Positions 1 through 8,620 of a stretch of 64,000 nt of DNA are shown here, in pieces. The stretch's first letter is position 1; every line of letters begins with the position of its first letter. The translations under genes and the position numbers were made by a program. The notes beneath the pieces were generated by a model. It had not been told where the DNA came from, made no database searches, and was given only the letters and a program-made list of their open reading frames with translations. Source of the DNA: Trinickia dinghuensis (lineage in GTDB: Bacteria; Pseudomonadota; Gammaproteobacteria; Burkholderiales; Burkholderiaceae); contig NZ_QRGA01000003.1 in NCBI RefSeq assembly GCF_003367175.1, positions 558,681-622,680 of the forward strand. Reading direction: 5' to 3'.

Positions 1-81
1 TCGAAGGACTGCCGGTGCTGATATAGCGCCGCACGGAGCCTATCGACGAACACAGGGCCGTATTTCCAGTCGCGCTTCGGT
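1..81. other. left-edge non-coding sequence
   Basis: Eighty-one bases between the window edge and the stop codon of the leftward aldo/keto reductase gene. No convincing coding frame, repeat or terminator is visible. Confidence 0.4.
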
Positions 82-1125
82 TCAGATGCGCTGATCGGTC
101 GACGGCTTTTCCCACAGGTTGATGCCGCCCTCGGTCGCATGGCGATCGATCTCGGCGATCTCATCGCTCGAGAACGCGAGGTTCGCGAGCGCCCCCACGT
201 TTTCGCGCACTTGCTCGGGACGGCTCGCGCCGATCAGCGCCGAAGTCACGCGAGCGTCGCGCAGCACCCAAGCGAGCGCCATCTGCGCGAGGCTTTGCCC
301 GCGCCGCTTCGCGATCTCGTTGAGCTTTCGCACGTGCTCGATGTTCTCGCGGCTCAAATGGTCTTGCTTCAGTGAGCCGCCGCCGGGCTTGTTGACGCGG
401 GCATCTTCCGGCACGCCGTTCAGATACTTCGAAGTCAACAGCCCCTGCGCCAGCGGCGTAAAGGCGATGCAGCCGGTGCCCTCCTCCTCGAGCGCGCCGA
501 GCAACTCGCTTTCGATCCACCGGTTCAGCATGTTGTACGAGGGCTGATGGATGAGCAGCGGAACCTTGTGCTCGCGCAGCAGCGCGGCCATCTCGCGTGT
601 TTTCGCGGCCGAGTATGACGAGATCCCGACGTAGAGGGCTTTGCCTTGCTGCACCGCGGTAGCGAGCGCGCCGGCCGTCTCCTCGAGCGGCGTATCGGCA
701 TCGAACCGGTGCGAATAGAAGATGTCGACATAATCGAGCCCCATGCGCTGCAAGCTCTGATCGAGGCTCGCTAGCACGTATTTGCGCGAGCCGCCGCCTT
801 GGCCGTACGGCCCCGGCCACATGTCCCAGCCCGCCTTCGACGAAATCAGCAACTCGTCGCGGTAGGGACGGAGGTCATCCTTGAACAAGCGGCCGAAATT
901 CGTTTCGGCGCTGCCGTACGGCGGCCCGTAGTTGTTGGCCAGATCGAAGTGGGTAATGCCGAGATCGAACGCCGTGCGCAAAATATCGCGCTGCGTCGAG
1001 AGCGGCGTCGTATCGCCGAAGTTGTGCCACAAGCCCAGCGACAGCGCGGGCAGCTTCAGCCCCGAGCGGCCGCAGGTGCGGAATTGCATGTCCGAGTAGC
1101 GGGCGGATGCGGCTTCATAGGCCAT
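82..1125 (-). CDS. aldo/keto reductase (YghZ / L-glyceraldehyde 3-phosphate reductase type)
   Basis: A 347-residue NADPH-dependent aldo/keto reductase, predicted cytoplasmic. The family tetrad is visible: Asp61, Tyr66 (in DLANNYGPPYGSAE), Lys97 (SSKAGWDMWPGPYG) and His139 (IFYSHRFD). The long GPYGQGGGSRKY segment and the length match the YghZ/Gpr subgroup, whose Escherichia coli member reduces L-glyceraldehyde 3-phosphate and methylglyoxal. The open frame extends 30 codons further upstream, but the ATG at 1125 is preceded by a GAGGA ribosome site and gives the usual family N-terminus. It is divergent from the small membrane protein at 1269. The family is clear; the physiological substrate is inferred only from subgroup membership. 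Confidence 0.92.
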   Translation of the reverse strand: MAYEAASARYSDMQFRTCGRSGLKLPALSLGLWHNFGDTTPLSTQRDILRTAFDLGITHFDLANNYGPPYGSAETNFGRLFKDDLRPYRDELLISSKAGWDMWPGPYGQGGGSRKYVLASLDQSLQRMGLDYVDIFYSHRFDADTPLEETAGALATAVQQGKALYVGISSYSAAKTREMAALLREHKVPLLIHQPSYNMLNRWIESELLGALEEEGTGCIAFTPLAQGLLTSKYLNGVPEDARVNKPGGGSLKQDHLSRENIEHVRKLNEIAKRRGQSLAQMALAWVLRDARVTSALIGASRPEQVRENVGALANLAFSSDEIAEIDRHATEGGINLWEKPSTDQRI

Positions 1126-1268
1126 GAGAGTCCTCGATGTGTACGTGGAAGAGTGTGTCGACGGCGCTGCCGCGCGGCGACGGGGGGTGCGAACCGATGG
1201 ACACGCACGCGACAAAGTTCTTACACTGCCGCCTGCTTACGGCTTTCAAACCATCGATAAGAGAATCC

Positions 1269-1475
1269 ATGATCAAAGCGATTTCCTTGGCGTTGATCGC
1301 GGGTGGCGTCGTGCTGCTGTACTTCGGCGGCCAATCGTTCCATTCGCTTGCCAACGACGTATCGCGCGTTTTCACGGGCGCGCCCACCAACAAGACGATT
1401 TGGCTGATCGCGGGCGGCGTCGTCGCGACGCTCGCCGGGCTCATCGGACTGACGATGCCCTCCGGCAGACGTTGA
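1269..1475 (+). CDS. DUF3185 family small membrane protein
   Basis: A 68-residue protein with two hydrophobic segments (about residues 3-22 and 44-63) separated by a polar loop containing DVSRVFTGAPTNKTIW. That loop is characteristic of DUF3185 proteins as I know them. The function of the family is unknown. The ATG at 1269 is chosen because the hydrophobic segment begins at once (MIKAISLALIAGG), whereas the longer frame from 1137 would add an unrelated polar N-terminus. It stands alone, divergent from the aldo/keto reductase and convergent with the dioxygenase gene. Confidence 0.8.
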   Translation: MIKAISLALIAGGVVLLYFGGQSFHSLANDVSRVFTGAPTNKTIWLIAGGVVATLAGLIGLTMPSGRR

Positions 1476-1514
1476 CCGCCCTCCCGGCGAACGCGGCGCC
1501 GCCGGCGCCACGCG

Positions 1515-2276
1515 TCAGATCGATACTTCGGGCTTCAACGCCGACCGCGTGCCCGGCAGCGGCTCATTGCTCGCGCCGTGGTAGGTGTACACGAGCGAGA
1601 ACTTGACGTCGCCGGTGACGTTTTGGCCCGCCGAGTGCAGCGTGTTGCAATGGAAGAAGACGACATCGCCGGGATCGAGTTCCGGCGATACGGCCGTGCG
1701 GATCAACGCTTCGTTCTCGGGGAGATCGGCGCGGAAAAACTTCTGCGCGTCGAACTGCTCCGACGTGAACGTCATCATGTGCGACCCGGGCACGAGCCAA
1801 AGCGCGCCGTTGCCCACCGTCTCCTTGCCGAGCGCGAGCCACGTCGAAACGAGGTCGTCGCGCCCGAACGACCAGTAGCGCGCATCGCGGTGCCAGCCCG
1901 TCAAGCTGCCGTACGCCGGATGCTTCGTCATCATGCAATTGTGATGCGCGCGCGAAAGCCGCGGCGATTCCCCGAAATAAAGCTCCATCCAGCCTTTGAT
2001 TTCCGGCGCCGTGGCCCACTCGTGAAACAGGACATCGCGCGTGTAGGCGTCCAGCAAGCGCCGCACCGTGTGTCCCCCGGGGGCATGCTTGGAATCGGGC
2101 GCACCGGGATAACGCAAATCGGCTTCGAACTCGACCGGCTGCGCCGCCTCGTGCAATTGCCGCACCGCAACAGCCTTGATCGCCGCGCACCGCTCGCTCG
2201 ATACGAGCCCTTTCACGACGACGAAGCCGCGCTCGCGCAGCTCCTGCACTTGTTCTTTTTTCGATTGCGCTGACAT
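1515..2276 (-). CDS. phytanoyl-CoA dioxygenase family protein (Fe(II)/2-oxoglutarate oxygenase)
   Basis: A 253-residue non-haem iron oxygenase of the PhyH family. The metal facial triad is visible as His129-x-Asp131 (GWHRDARYW) and distal His214 (NTLHSAGQN) on a double-stranded beta-helix core. Bacterial relatives hydroxylate small molecules, often amino acids or secondary metabolites; nothing here identifies the substrate. The start at 2276 is supported by AAGGAAGG seven bases upstream, and the longer frame to 2393 has no such signal. It is a single gene with no pathway partners next to it. Confidence 0.85.
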   Translation of the reverse strand: MSAQSKKEQVQELRERGFVVVKGLVSSERCAAIKAVAVRQLHEAAQPVEFEADLRYPGAPDSKHAPGGHTVRRLLDAYTRDVLFHEWATAPEIKGWMELYFGESPRLSRAHHNCMMTKHPAYGSLTGWHRDARYWSFGRDDLVSTWLALGKETVGNGALWLVPGSHMMTFTSEQFDAQKFFRADLPENEALIRTAVSPELDPGDVVFFHCNTLHSAGQNVTGDVKFSLVYTYHGASNEPLPGTRSALKPEVSI

Positions 2277-3083
2277 GAAACCTTCCTTGCTGAAGGGCCG
2301 CACGGGGCGGAAACGCTTCATTTTAAAGCGCCCGCGAGGAGTGCGTCGCGGCACCGATCGCGTGCAAGGGTCCGCACGACTTACACATGTCACGTTTCGC
2401 GTGTAGCCTGCATCGCATGTCGATCGTCACTCCCGGCTGCCCGCGGCCCCGCCCGATGCCGCGCGCCGTCGCCGCATTCCCCGATTTCGCCCTCGCCGCA
2501 GTTGACGGCCCGCGCTGCTCGACTCGCGCGTGGCATGCTCCTTGCGCACACGCGGCGGTCTCGCATTCGTCGTGAGACAGCTCACCGTATTCCCGTTGCC
2601 ATGCAAAAACGTCTTGCCTCTCGTCATAGCCAAACGCGTATGACGCTCAGCCCGGCCCGCCTTGGCCGCCGTACCTCCATGCGCGCGCTGCGGCACCATG
2701 CCGCGCGCGCCGACGCGCTGTCGCGGCGCGAAGCGATGCCCGTCCGCGCCGAGCACACGGGCGGATCGTTCCGGGCGTGGCTGCGCGCCGTGCTTTCCGC
2801 GCTGCGCACCGGCACGCGCGGAACGCGTGCGCGCCGCGTGCTCCTGCGACGGCTGCTGCGCCGCGCGACGGTGCGCCGCTTGGGGACGGAGAGCACCCAG
2901 GGATCCACCGCCACCGTCGGCAGCCGTCGGCCGCGCCGTCTTTCGGCCAGCGCGGGCTGGTTCGCGTTCGCGGCCCGCTAACGTGGCTGCGGCCTCGTAC
3001 GGATGCTCCGGCCGCGCGGGGCAAGCGTAAAATCGTAAGGTCCTTTACCGAATCGGCCTGGCCGCAACGAGCCAGGATTTGCG
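2277..3083. other. about 800 bp without a well-supported gene
   Basis: Between the dioxygenase start and the small membrane protein at 3084. It holds one arginine-rich open frame (2601-2981, listed separately as doubtful) and, just before 3084, a TAAAAT element (around 3025) that could be a -10 box. I see no repeats, RNA genes or other structure. Confidence 0.4.
2601..2981 (+). CDS. doubtful hypothetical arginine-rich protein
   Basis: A possible 126-residue protein, very rich in Arg and Ala, from the ATG at 2601. In its favour, most codons past the first dozen end in G or C, like genuine genes here, and it fills an otherwise empty stretch. Against it, there is no recognisable domain, no clear ribosome site before the ATG, and such composition arises easily by chance in GC-rich DNA. 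Other frames over the same bases are also open. I do not recognise it; treat it as a low-confidence candidate. Confidence 0.2.
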   Translation: MQKRLASRHSQTRMTLSPARLGRRTSMRALRHHAARADALSRREAMPVRAEHTGGSFRAWLRAVLSALRTGTRGTRARRVLLRRLLRRATVRRLGTESTQGSTATVGSRRPRRLSASAGWFAFAAR

Positions 3084-3302
3084 ATGAATACGCCTACCCC
3101 CGAACCGCGGCCGCACAAGGGGCCGTCCAAGCGCACGCTGAACGTGCTGACCGCGCTGGTCGGCGCCGGCACGCTTGCGGCCGGTATCGGCTGGCTCGTC
3201 TACAGTTGGACGACCGACCTCGAGGTCCCCTACTTCGCCATTCCGCTCGTGCTCTGCGTACCCGTCATCGCGGCGGTTGCCTTCCGCAACTGCTGGGATT
3301 GA
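3084..3302 (+). CDS. small two-helix membrane protein, function unknown
   Basis: A 72-residue protein with a short polar N-terminus rich in Pro and Lys, then two membrane segments (about residues 20-42 and 49-66) and the C-terminus FRNCWD. The start is supported by CAGGA about seven bases upstream. It is followed at once by a strong bidirectional terminator shared with metK. I do not recognise a named family; it resembles uncharacterised inner-membrane proteins of Burkholderiaceae. No function is suggested by its neighbours. Confidence 0.65.
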   Translation: MNTPTPEPRPHKGPSKRTLNVLTALVGAGTLAAGIGWLVYSWTTDLEVPYFAIPLVLCVPVIAAVAFRNCWD

Positions 3303-3319
3303 GGGGCGGGCTCGGCCAA

Positions 3320-3357
3320 AAAAACAAAACCCCGGCCGCGGCAGGGGTTTTGTTTTT
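3320..3357. terminator. bidirectional rho-independent terminator between a small membrane protein and metK
   Basis: A perfect 14-bp inverted repeat, AAAAACAAAACCCC at 3320-3333 and its complement at 3344-3357, around a 10-base GC-rich loop. The outer A/T tracts supply a U-run on both strands, so it can end the rightward 3084 gene and leftward metK. Confidence 0.85.
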
Positions 3358-3390
3358 GCACTTCCGCGCTCTATCGAGCGCAGACGGTCG

Positions 3391-4578
3391 TTACGCTAGT
3401 TCCGCAACCGGCTCCGTGCCGGCCGCCTCGGCCAGCACGAGCGCCTTGTCGGTCGCTTCCCACGAGAACTCGGGCTCTTCGCGGCCGAAGTGGCCGTAAG
3501 CCGCCGTCTTCTCGTAGACAGGTCGCAGCAGGTCCAGCATTTGGATGATGCCCTTCGGACGCAGATCGAAGTGCTCGCGCACGAGCTTCGTGATCGTCGC
3601 ATCCGACACCTTGCCCGTGCCGAACGTATTGACCATCACCGAAGTGGGCTGCGCCACGCCGATCGCGTACGACACTTGGATCAAGCAGCGCGACGCCAGG
3701 CCCGCCGCCACGATGTTCTTCGCGACGTAACGGCCCGCGTAGGCGGCCGAGCGGTCGACCTTCGACGGATCCTTGCCCGAGAACGCGCCGCCGCCGTGCG
3801 GTGCCGCACCGCCGTACGTGTCGACGATGATCTTGCGGCCCGTCAAGCCGCAATCGCCCTGCGGGCCGCCGATGACGAACCGGCCCGTCGGATTGACGAG
3901 GAACTTGATGTCGCCCTTGATGAGATCGGCCGGCAAAGTCGGCTTGATGACCTGTTCGATGACGGCTTCACGCAGCGCGGACAGCTCGATGTCCGGAGCA
4001 TGCTGCGTCGACAGCACGACGGTGTCGATCGAATGCGGCTTGCCGTCGACGTAACGAACGGTGACCTGCGATTTCGCATCGGGACGCAGCCAAGGCAGAC
4101 GGCCGTCGCGGCGCAAGCACGCTTGGCGCTCGACCAAGCGGTGCGACAAGTGGATCGGCAGCGGCATCAGTTCCGGCGTTTCGTCGCAGGCATAACCGAA
4201 CATCAAGCCTTGGTCGCCCGCGCCTTGATCGAGGTTGTTGTCGTGCGCGCGGTCCACGCCTTGCGCGATGTCGGGCGATTGCTTGTCATAGGCGACGAGC
4301 ACCGCGCAGCCGCGATAGTCGATGCCGTAATCGGTGTTGTCGTAGCCGATGCGCTTGATCGTGTCGCGCGCGACCTGGATGTAGTCGACGTTGGCCGTCG
4401 TCGTGATTTCGCCTGCCAGCACGACGAGACCCGTGTTGCAGAGCGTTTCGGCGGCAACGCGCGAGTACTTGTCCTGCGTGAGGATGGCGTCGAGAATGGC
4501 GTCCGAGATTTGATCGGCGACCTTGTCGGGATGGCCTTCGGAAACGGATTCGGACGTGAAGAGATAGTCGTTTGCCAC
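3391..4578 (-). CDS. metK: S-adenosylmethionine synthase
   Basis: The 395-residue methionine adenosyltransferase, which makes S-adenosylmethionine from ATP and methionine in the cytoplasm. Family motifs are present: [11 protein letters not shown] at the N-terminus, [13 protein letters not shown], and the [11 protein letters not shown]...[19 protein letters not shown] segment that binds ATP, Mg and K. Full length. The start codon is GTG at 4578, with AGGAG nine bases upstream. It lies alone on the minus strand, divergent from lpxL. A -10 box (TATAAT) lies about 155 bases upstream, leaving a long leader with clear folding potential, described separately. Confidence 0.97.
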   Translation of the reverse strand: MANDYLFTSESVSEGHPDKVADQISDAILDAILTQDKYSRVAAETLCNTGLVVLAGEITTTANVDYIQVARDTIKRIGYDNTDYGIDYRGCAVLVAYDKQSPDIAQGVDRAHDNNLDQGAGDQGLMFGYACDETPELMPLPIHLSHRLVERQACLRRDGRLPWLRPDAKSQVTVRYVDGKPHSIDTVVLSTQHAPDIELSALREAVIEQVIKPTLPADLIKGDIKFLVNPTGRFVIGGPQGDCGLTGRKIIVDTYGGAAPHGGGAFSGKDPSKVDRSAAYAGRYVAKNIVAAGLASRCLIQVSYAIGVAQPTSVMVNTFGTGKVSDATITKLVREHFDLRPKGIIQMLDLLRPVYEKTAAYGHFGREEPEFSWEATDKALVLAEAAGTEPVAELA

Positions 4579-4733
4579 GTTGCAGACTCCTAGAGGTTAC
4601 GGTGTTGAGTTCACGTAGCCAGCTTCGGGAGCCTGAAGCGGCGACGCTTTAGCGGATTTCCCATATCGTCCGGACGCTGCTGGCGCCCGGCGACTTCGCC
4701 CCGCAAGTTGTCTATTAACTCGGCGAAGCCCGT
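4579..4733 (-). promoter_or_regulatory. structured metK 5' leader
   Basis: About 150 bases between the putative promoter and the metK GTG. Read on the minus strand it can form three consecutive hairpins. The first is GGCTTCGCC (4730-4722) with GGCGAAGTC (4700-4692), enclosing a smaller AGTT/AACT hairpin. The second is GGGCGC with GCGTCC. The third is GCTTC with GAAGC, closing an AGGCTCCC loop about 45 bases before the start codon. I see no match to SAM or SAH riboswitch cores known to me. The regulatory role is inferred. Confidence 0.4.
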
Positions 4734-4760
4734 ATTATAACGGCTTCTCGAGAATGTCAC
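4734..4760 (-). promoter_or_regulatory. putative sigma-70 promoter of metK
   Basis: On the minus strand, GTGACA (4760-4755) and a perfect TATAAT (4739-4734) are separated by 15 bases. The spacing is shorter than the ideal 17, but the -10 is consensus and correctly oriented. Confidence 0.5.
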
Positions 4761-4868
4761 AGAGCGAACTGCCGTGCTTCCACCCCTCTATTCGACGCAT
4801 TGCGCGCCGCGCGCATGCGTCTCGCGGGCTCCGCACCTGCCTTGCGCGTCGCTGACCGAGGCCCGCGC

Positions 4869-5756
4869 ATGCTGAAGCGACTCGGCACGAAGTGCGCCAT
4901 CGGCGTGCTCAAGCTTCTCGGGATCTTGCCGTACGGCTTCGTCGCGCGCCTGGGCGACGGCCTCGGCTGGCTGCTCTATCAAATCCCCAGCAAGCGCCGC
5001 CGCATCGTTCATACGAATCTGAAACTGTGCTTTCCGGAATGGAGCGATCAAAAGCGCGAGGAGATCGCCGGCAAGCACTTTCGTCATGCGATCCGCAGCT
5101 ACGTCGAGCGCAGCGTGCAGTGGTTCGGCTCTCTGGAAAAGCTCACGAAGCTCGTCCAGGTCGACAGCGAAGTCGATCTGACCGATCCCGACATGCCGCC
5201 CACGCTGCTGCTCGGTTTTCACTTCGTCGGCATCGAAGCGGGCTCGGTCTTCATCAACGTCGCGCTGCAACGCCAATGCGCCGCGCTCTATCAGCCGATG
5301 TCGAACCCCGAACTCGACGACATCGCCAAGTACGCGCGCGGCCGCTTCGGCGCCGACATGGCGAGCCGCGCGGACAGCGCGCGCGTGGTATTGCGCTGGC
5401 TGCGCGAGCGCAAGCCCGTCATGTTGGGCGCCGACATGGACTACGGCGCGCGCAATTCGACGTTCGTGCCGTTCTTCGGGATCCCGACCTGCACGCTCAC
5501 GGCCGTCGGCCGCTTCGCCCAGGTCGGCAAGGCGCAGGTGCTGCCGTTCATCGGCGAGGTGCTGCCCAACTACAAGGGATATCGGCTCAAAGTCTTCAAA
5601 CCTTGGGAAAACTTTCCGACGGGCGACGACGATGCGGATGCCCGCTACATGAACGCATTCCTCGAAAAGCAGATCCCGCGCATCCCCGAGCAGTACTACT
5701 GGGTGCACAAGCGCTTCAAGACGCGCCCTCCCGGCATGCCGAGCCTCTACGATTGA
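4869..5756 (+). CDS. lpxL: lipid A biosynthesis acyltransferase (LpxL/HtrB family)
   Basis: A 295-residue LpxL/HtrB-family inner-membrane acyltransferase, which adds a secondary acyl chain to Kdo2-lipid IVA during endotoxin assembly. The catalytic H-x4-E motif is His118/Glu123 in [10 protein letters not shown], and the conserved [18 protein letters not shown] block follows. An N-terminal hydrophobic segment (residues 8-37) anchors it. The ATG at 4869 is preferred over 4800 because MLKRLGTK begins the usual N-terminus and a GAGG site precedes it. It is upstream of dapF with an 82-base gap. The acyl specificity (laurate, myristate or other) cannot be read from sequence. Confidence 0.9.
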   Translation: MLKRLGTKCAIGVLKLLGILPYGFVARLGDGLGWLLYQIPSKRRRIVHTNLKLCFPEWSDQKREEIAGKHFRHAIRSYVERSVQWFGSLEKLTKLVQVDSEVDLTDPDMPPTLLLGFHFVGIEAGSVFINVALQRQCAALYQPMSNPELDDIAKYARGRFGADMASRADSARVVLRWLRERKPVMLGADMDYGARNSTFVPFFGIPTCTLTAVGRFAQVGKAQVLPFIGEVLPNYKGYRLKVFKPWENFPTGDDDADARYMNAFLEKQIPRIPEQYYWVHKRFKTRPPGMPSLYD

Positions 5757-5838
5757 GCGGCGCGCCGGGCTCGCCGCAGTATTCGAGCGTTCGAGCAGTC
5801 CTGCCGCGGCGCCCCTTACCGCTTACAATATCGGCACT

Positions 5839-6705
5839 ATGAAGCTCAAGTTCACCAAGATGCACGGCGCGGGCAACGACTTCGTCGTGCTCGACGGCTA
5901 CAGCCGCTCGCTCGCGCTGACGAGCGAGCAAGTGCGCGCGCTCGCCGATCGCCATTTCGGCATCGGCGCCGATCAGCTGTTGCTCGTCGAACGGCCCACC
6001 GTCGATGGCGCGGATTTCAAATACCGCATTTTCAATTGCGACGGCGGCGAGGTCGAACATTGCGGCAACGGCGCGCGCTGCTTCGTCAAATTCGTCCGCG
6101 ATACGGGGCTGACCGATAAGCGCAGCGTCCGCGTGCAAGTGCACGGCGGCCTCATCACGCTCACGCTGCAGGAAAACGGCGAAGTGGTCGTCGACATGGG
6201 CGCGCCCGTGTTCGAGCCCGCCCGCGTGCCGTTCGACGCGCACGGCCTCGCGGGCCGCCGCGAAGGCGCCGATACGCTCTGGCCCCTGGAGATCGGCGGC
6301 GGCACGTATTGGGTGTCGGCCGTCTCGATGGGCAATCCGCATGCCGTGCAGGTGGTCGACGACGTCGCCACGTTTCCCGTCGCGAGCGTCGGCCCGAAAA
6401 TCGAGCATCACGCGCGCTTCCCGCAGCGGGTCAACGCCGGCTTCATGCAGGTGCGCTCGCGCCGCGAGATCGCGCTGCGCGTGTTCGAGCGCGGCGCGGG
6501 TGAAACGCTCGCCTGCGGCACGGGCGCCTGCGCGGCGGTCGCGGCCGGCATTCGCCGCGGGCTGCTCGACTCGCCCGTGACCGTGCACGCGCTGGGCGGC
6601 ACGCTGACGATCGCCTGGGACGGCGTGCGCGACGAAGCCGCCGCACTCATGATGTCCGGACCCGCCGCGACCGTGTTCGACGGCGAGATCGAACTCGCCG
6701 ATTGA
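5839..6705 (+). CDS. dapF: diaminopimelate epimerase
   Basis: A 288-residue PLP-independent epimerase converting LL- to meso-diaminopimelate, for lysine and peptidoglycan. The two catalytic cysteines are visible: Cys75 (EHCGNGARC) and Cys226 (LACGTGAC). The two-lobed repeat architecture and length are typical. TTACAATAT lies just upstream of the ATG (5823-5831) and could be a -10 giving a very short leader. It is followed by the DUF484 gene and xerC in the same orientation, as in many proteobacteria. Confidence 0.96.
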   Translation: MKLKFTKMHGAGNDFVVLDGYSRSLALTSEQVRALADRHFGIGADQLLLVERPTVDGADFKYRIFNCDGGEVEHCGNGARCFVKFVRDTGLTDKRSVRVQVHGGLITLTLQENGEVVVDMGAPVFEPARVPFDAHGLAGRREGADTLWPLEIGGGTYWVSAVSMGNPHAVQVVDDVATFPVASVGPKIEHHARFPQRVNAGFMQVRSRREIALRVFERGAGETLACGTGACAAVAAGIRRGLLDSPVTVHALGGTLTIAWDGVRDEAAALMMSGPAATVFDGEIELAD

Positions 6706-6786
6706 TACCGACACCGATACCGACACGGCGCGATTGCCGCCTCTTATCCATTCGCTCTTGCCTGCTCTTTTGCCGACACGAAACCC

Positions 6787-7539
6787 ATGAACGATCGCGA
6801 AGTCGCCGACTACCTGCTCGCCAATCCGGAGTTCTTCTCGCAGCACGCGGAGCTGCTGGCCGCGATCCGGCTCGCCAACCCGCACGGTAAGGCCGCCGTC
6901 TCGCTCCAAGAGCGTCAGATGGACATGCTCAGGGAAAAGAACAAGCTGCTCGAGCGGCGCCTCGCGGAACTCTTGCGCTACGGGCACGAGAACGACAGCA
7001 TCGCCGCCAAATTCAACCGCTGGACGGCGCATGTGATCGCCGAGCGCGATGCCCACGCCCTGCCGCGCACGGTCGCGCAAGGCCTCATGGAGGTGTTCGA
7101 CGTGCCGCGCGCCGCGCTGCGCCTGTGGGATGTCGCCGACACCTATCGCGATGCCGAGTTCGCGCGCCAGGTCGGCGAGGAGGTGCGCCTGTTCGCGAGC
7201 GGCCTCGACGCACCGTATTGCGGCGCGAACGCGGGCTTCGAAGCGGCGCAGTGGCTGGCCTCGAGCGACGCCGCCGCCAGCCACGCCGGAGGCGAAGCAG
7301 GCGCGGGCGATGCCGCGCTCGTTCAGTCGGTCGTGCTGCTTGCGCTGCGCGAACCGCGCGCGGGCAACACCGATGCCGCGCAGGACATCGCAGCCGCTGC
7401 GCCGGCCGCACCGGCGTTCGGCTTGCTCGTCATGGGCTCGCCCGATCCGCGCCGTTTCCACGACGGCATGGCAACCGATTTCCTGATGCAGATCGGCACG
7501 CTCGCGAGTGCGGCGCTGAGCCGGCTGCTCGCGCGCTAA
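6787..7539 (+). CDS. DUF484 family protein
   Basis: A 250-residue protein of the DUF484 family, unnamed but typically encoded between dapF and xerC. The N-terminus MNDREVADYLLANPEFF and SLQERQMDMLREKNKLLERRL are the hallmark region; the latter is a short coiled coil (about residues 38-68), followed by a GAF-like domain. An Ala-rich loop (about 160-208) interrupts the C-terminal part. The molecular role is unknown. It is probably transcribed with dapF and xerC. Confidence 0.85.
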   Translation: MNDREVADYLLANPEFFSQHAELLAAIRLANPHGKAAVSLQERQMDMLREKNKLLERRLAELLRYGHENDSIAAKFNRWTAHVIAERDAHALPRTVAQGLMEVFDVPRAALRLWDVADTYRDAEFARQVGEEVRLFASGLDAPYCGANAGFEAAQWLASSDAAASHAGGEAGAGDAALVQSVVLLALREPRAGNTDAAQDIAAAAPAAPAFGLLVMGSPDPRRFHDGMATDFLMQIGTLASAALSRLLAR

Positions 7540-7584
7540 GGCCGCCGCCCGCGCGCATCGAACGAAGAACGAAGAGCCCCGCTC

Positions 7585-8514
7585 GTGTCCGCCGCCGATT
7601 CCGAACTGATCGCGCAGTACCTTGCCGGTCTCGCTCATGCGCGGCGGCTGTCCGAGCACACGCTGCGCAGCTATGCGCACGAACTCGACACGCTGCTGCG
7701 GCTGGCCGACGGCCGGCCGCTCGCGACGCTCTCGGCCGTCGACATGCGCGGAGCCGTCGCCAGAGCCCATGCGGGCGGGCTGTCGGCCCGCTCGATCGCG
7801 CATCGCCTGTCGGCCTGGCGCGCGTTCTACCGGTGGCTCGGCGAGCGCGCCGAACTCCCGGCCAACCCGGTGGCGGCGGTGCGGGCGCCGAAGCAGCCGA
7901 AGCGGCTGCCGAAGGCGCTGTCCGTCGACGACGCATCCGCCCTCATGGACGGCAGTTCGGCCGATACGGCCGAGGGGCTGCGCGATTCGGCGATCCTCGA
8001 GCTGTTCTACTCGTCGGGGCTGCGGCTTTCCGAACTCGTCGGGCTCGATGCCGCATTCGCCGACGGCGACGGCTACCGCTCGGCCGGTTGGCTTAATATG
8101 GCGGCGGCCGAAGTGACGGTGCTCGGCAAGGGCAAGCGGCAGCGGACGGTGCCCGTCGGCCGCAAGGCGATCGAGGCGCTCGGCGCGTGGCTTGCCGTGC
8201 GCGGCCAATTCGTCAAGGCCGACCCGCATCCGCTGTTTCTCTCGGTGCGCGGCGCGAGGATGTCGCCGAACGTCGTGCGCGAGCGCGTCAAGCGCGCCGC
8301 GCTGCGGGCCGGCATACCGGCCAACGTCCACCCGCACGTGCTGCGCCACTCGTTCGCGACGCACCTGCTGCAATCGAGCGGCGACCTGCGCGCGGTGCAG
8401 GAACTGCTCGGCCATGCCAGCGTCGCCGCGACGCAGATTTATACCTCGCTCGATTTTCAGCACCTCGCGCGAATCTACGATACGGCCCACCCGCGCGCGA
8501 AAAAGCGCGATTGA
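7585..8514 (+). CDS. xerC: tyrosine recombinase XerC
   Basis: A 309-residue site-specific recombinase that resolves chromosome dimers at dif together with XerD. All catalytic residues are present: Arg147 (SSGLRLSEL), Lys182 (GKGKRQR), His251 and Arg254 (HVLRHSF), His277 (LLGHAS) and nucleophile Tyr286. Relative to E. coli XerD there are about eleven extra residues (around 155-170) between the Arg and Lys motifs. The position in a dapF-DUF484-xerC cluster, not beside integrase cargo, supports XerC rather than a mobile-element integrase. The start codon is GTG at 7585. Confidence 0.93.
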   Translation: MSAADSELIAQYLAGLAHARRLSEHTLRSYAHELDTLLRLADGRPLATLSAVDMRGAVARAHAGGLSARSIAHRLSAWRAFYRWLGERAELPANPVAAVRAPKQPKRLPKALSVDDASALMDGSSADTAEGLRDSAILELFYSSGLRLSELVGLDAAFADGDGYRSAGWLNMAAAEVTVLGKGKRQRTVPVGRKAIEALGAWLAVRGQFVKADPHPLFLSVRGARMSPNVVRERVKRAALRAGIPANVHPHVLRHSFATHLLQSSGDLRAVQELLGHASVAATQIYTSLDFQHLARIYDTAHPRAKKRD

Positions 8515-8565
8515 GGCGCAAGCGCGCGCAAGGCCCGCCGGTGCCGGCGACGTATCGCCCCATTT

Positions 8566-8605
8566 CGTTTTTGCTCGTTTTTGCTCGTTTTTGCTCGTTT
8601 TTGCC
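8566..8605. repeat. four tandem copies of a decamer upstream of rlmI
   Basis: CGTTTTTGCT is repeated four times head to tail (8566-8575, 8576-8585, 8586-8595, 8596-8605, the last base of the last copy differing), 15 bases before the ATG of rlmI. It is intergenic, between xerC and rlmI. Such repeats can change copy number by slippage. Confidence 0.95.
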
Positions 8606-8620
8606 GAACTGATCTGATCG

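Noticed and set aside
4625-4650. CAGGCTC in the metK leader, reminiscent of the 3' part of SAH riboswitches
   Set aside because: The required 5' partner (GAGGAGCGCTGCAA-like) is missing, so the resemblance is superficial.
7585-8514. Tyrosine recombinase read as the integrase of a mobile element
   Set aside because: It sits in the conserved dapF-DUF484-xerC order and lacks cargo or attachment repeats, so it is housekeeping XerC.
8566-8605. Decamer array read as a CRISPR
   Set aside because: Units are 10 bp with no spacers and no cas genes nearby.
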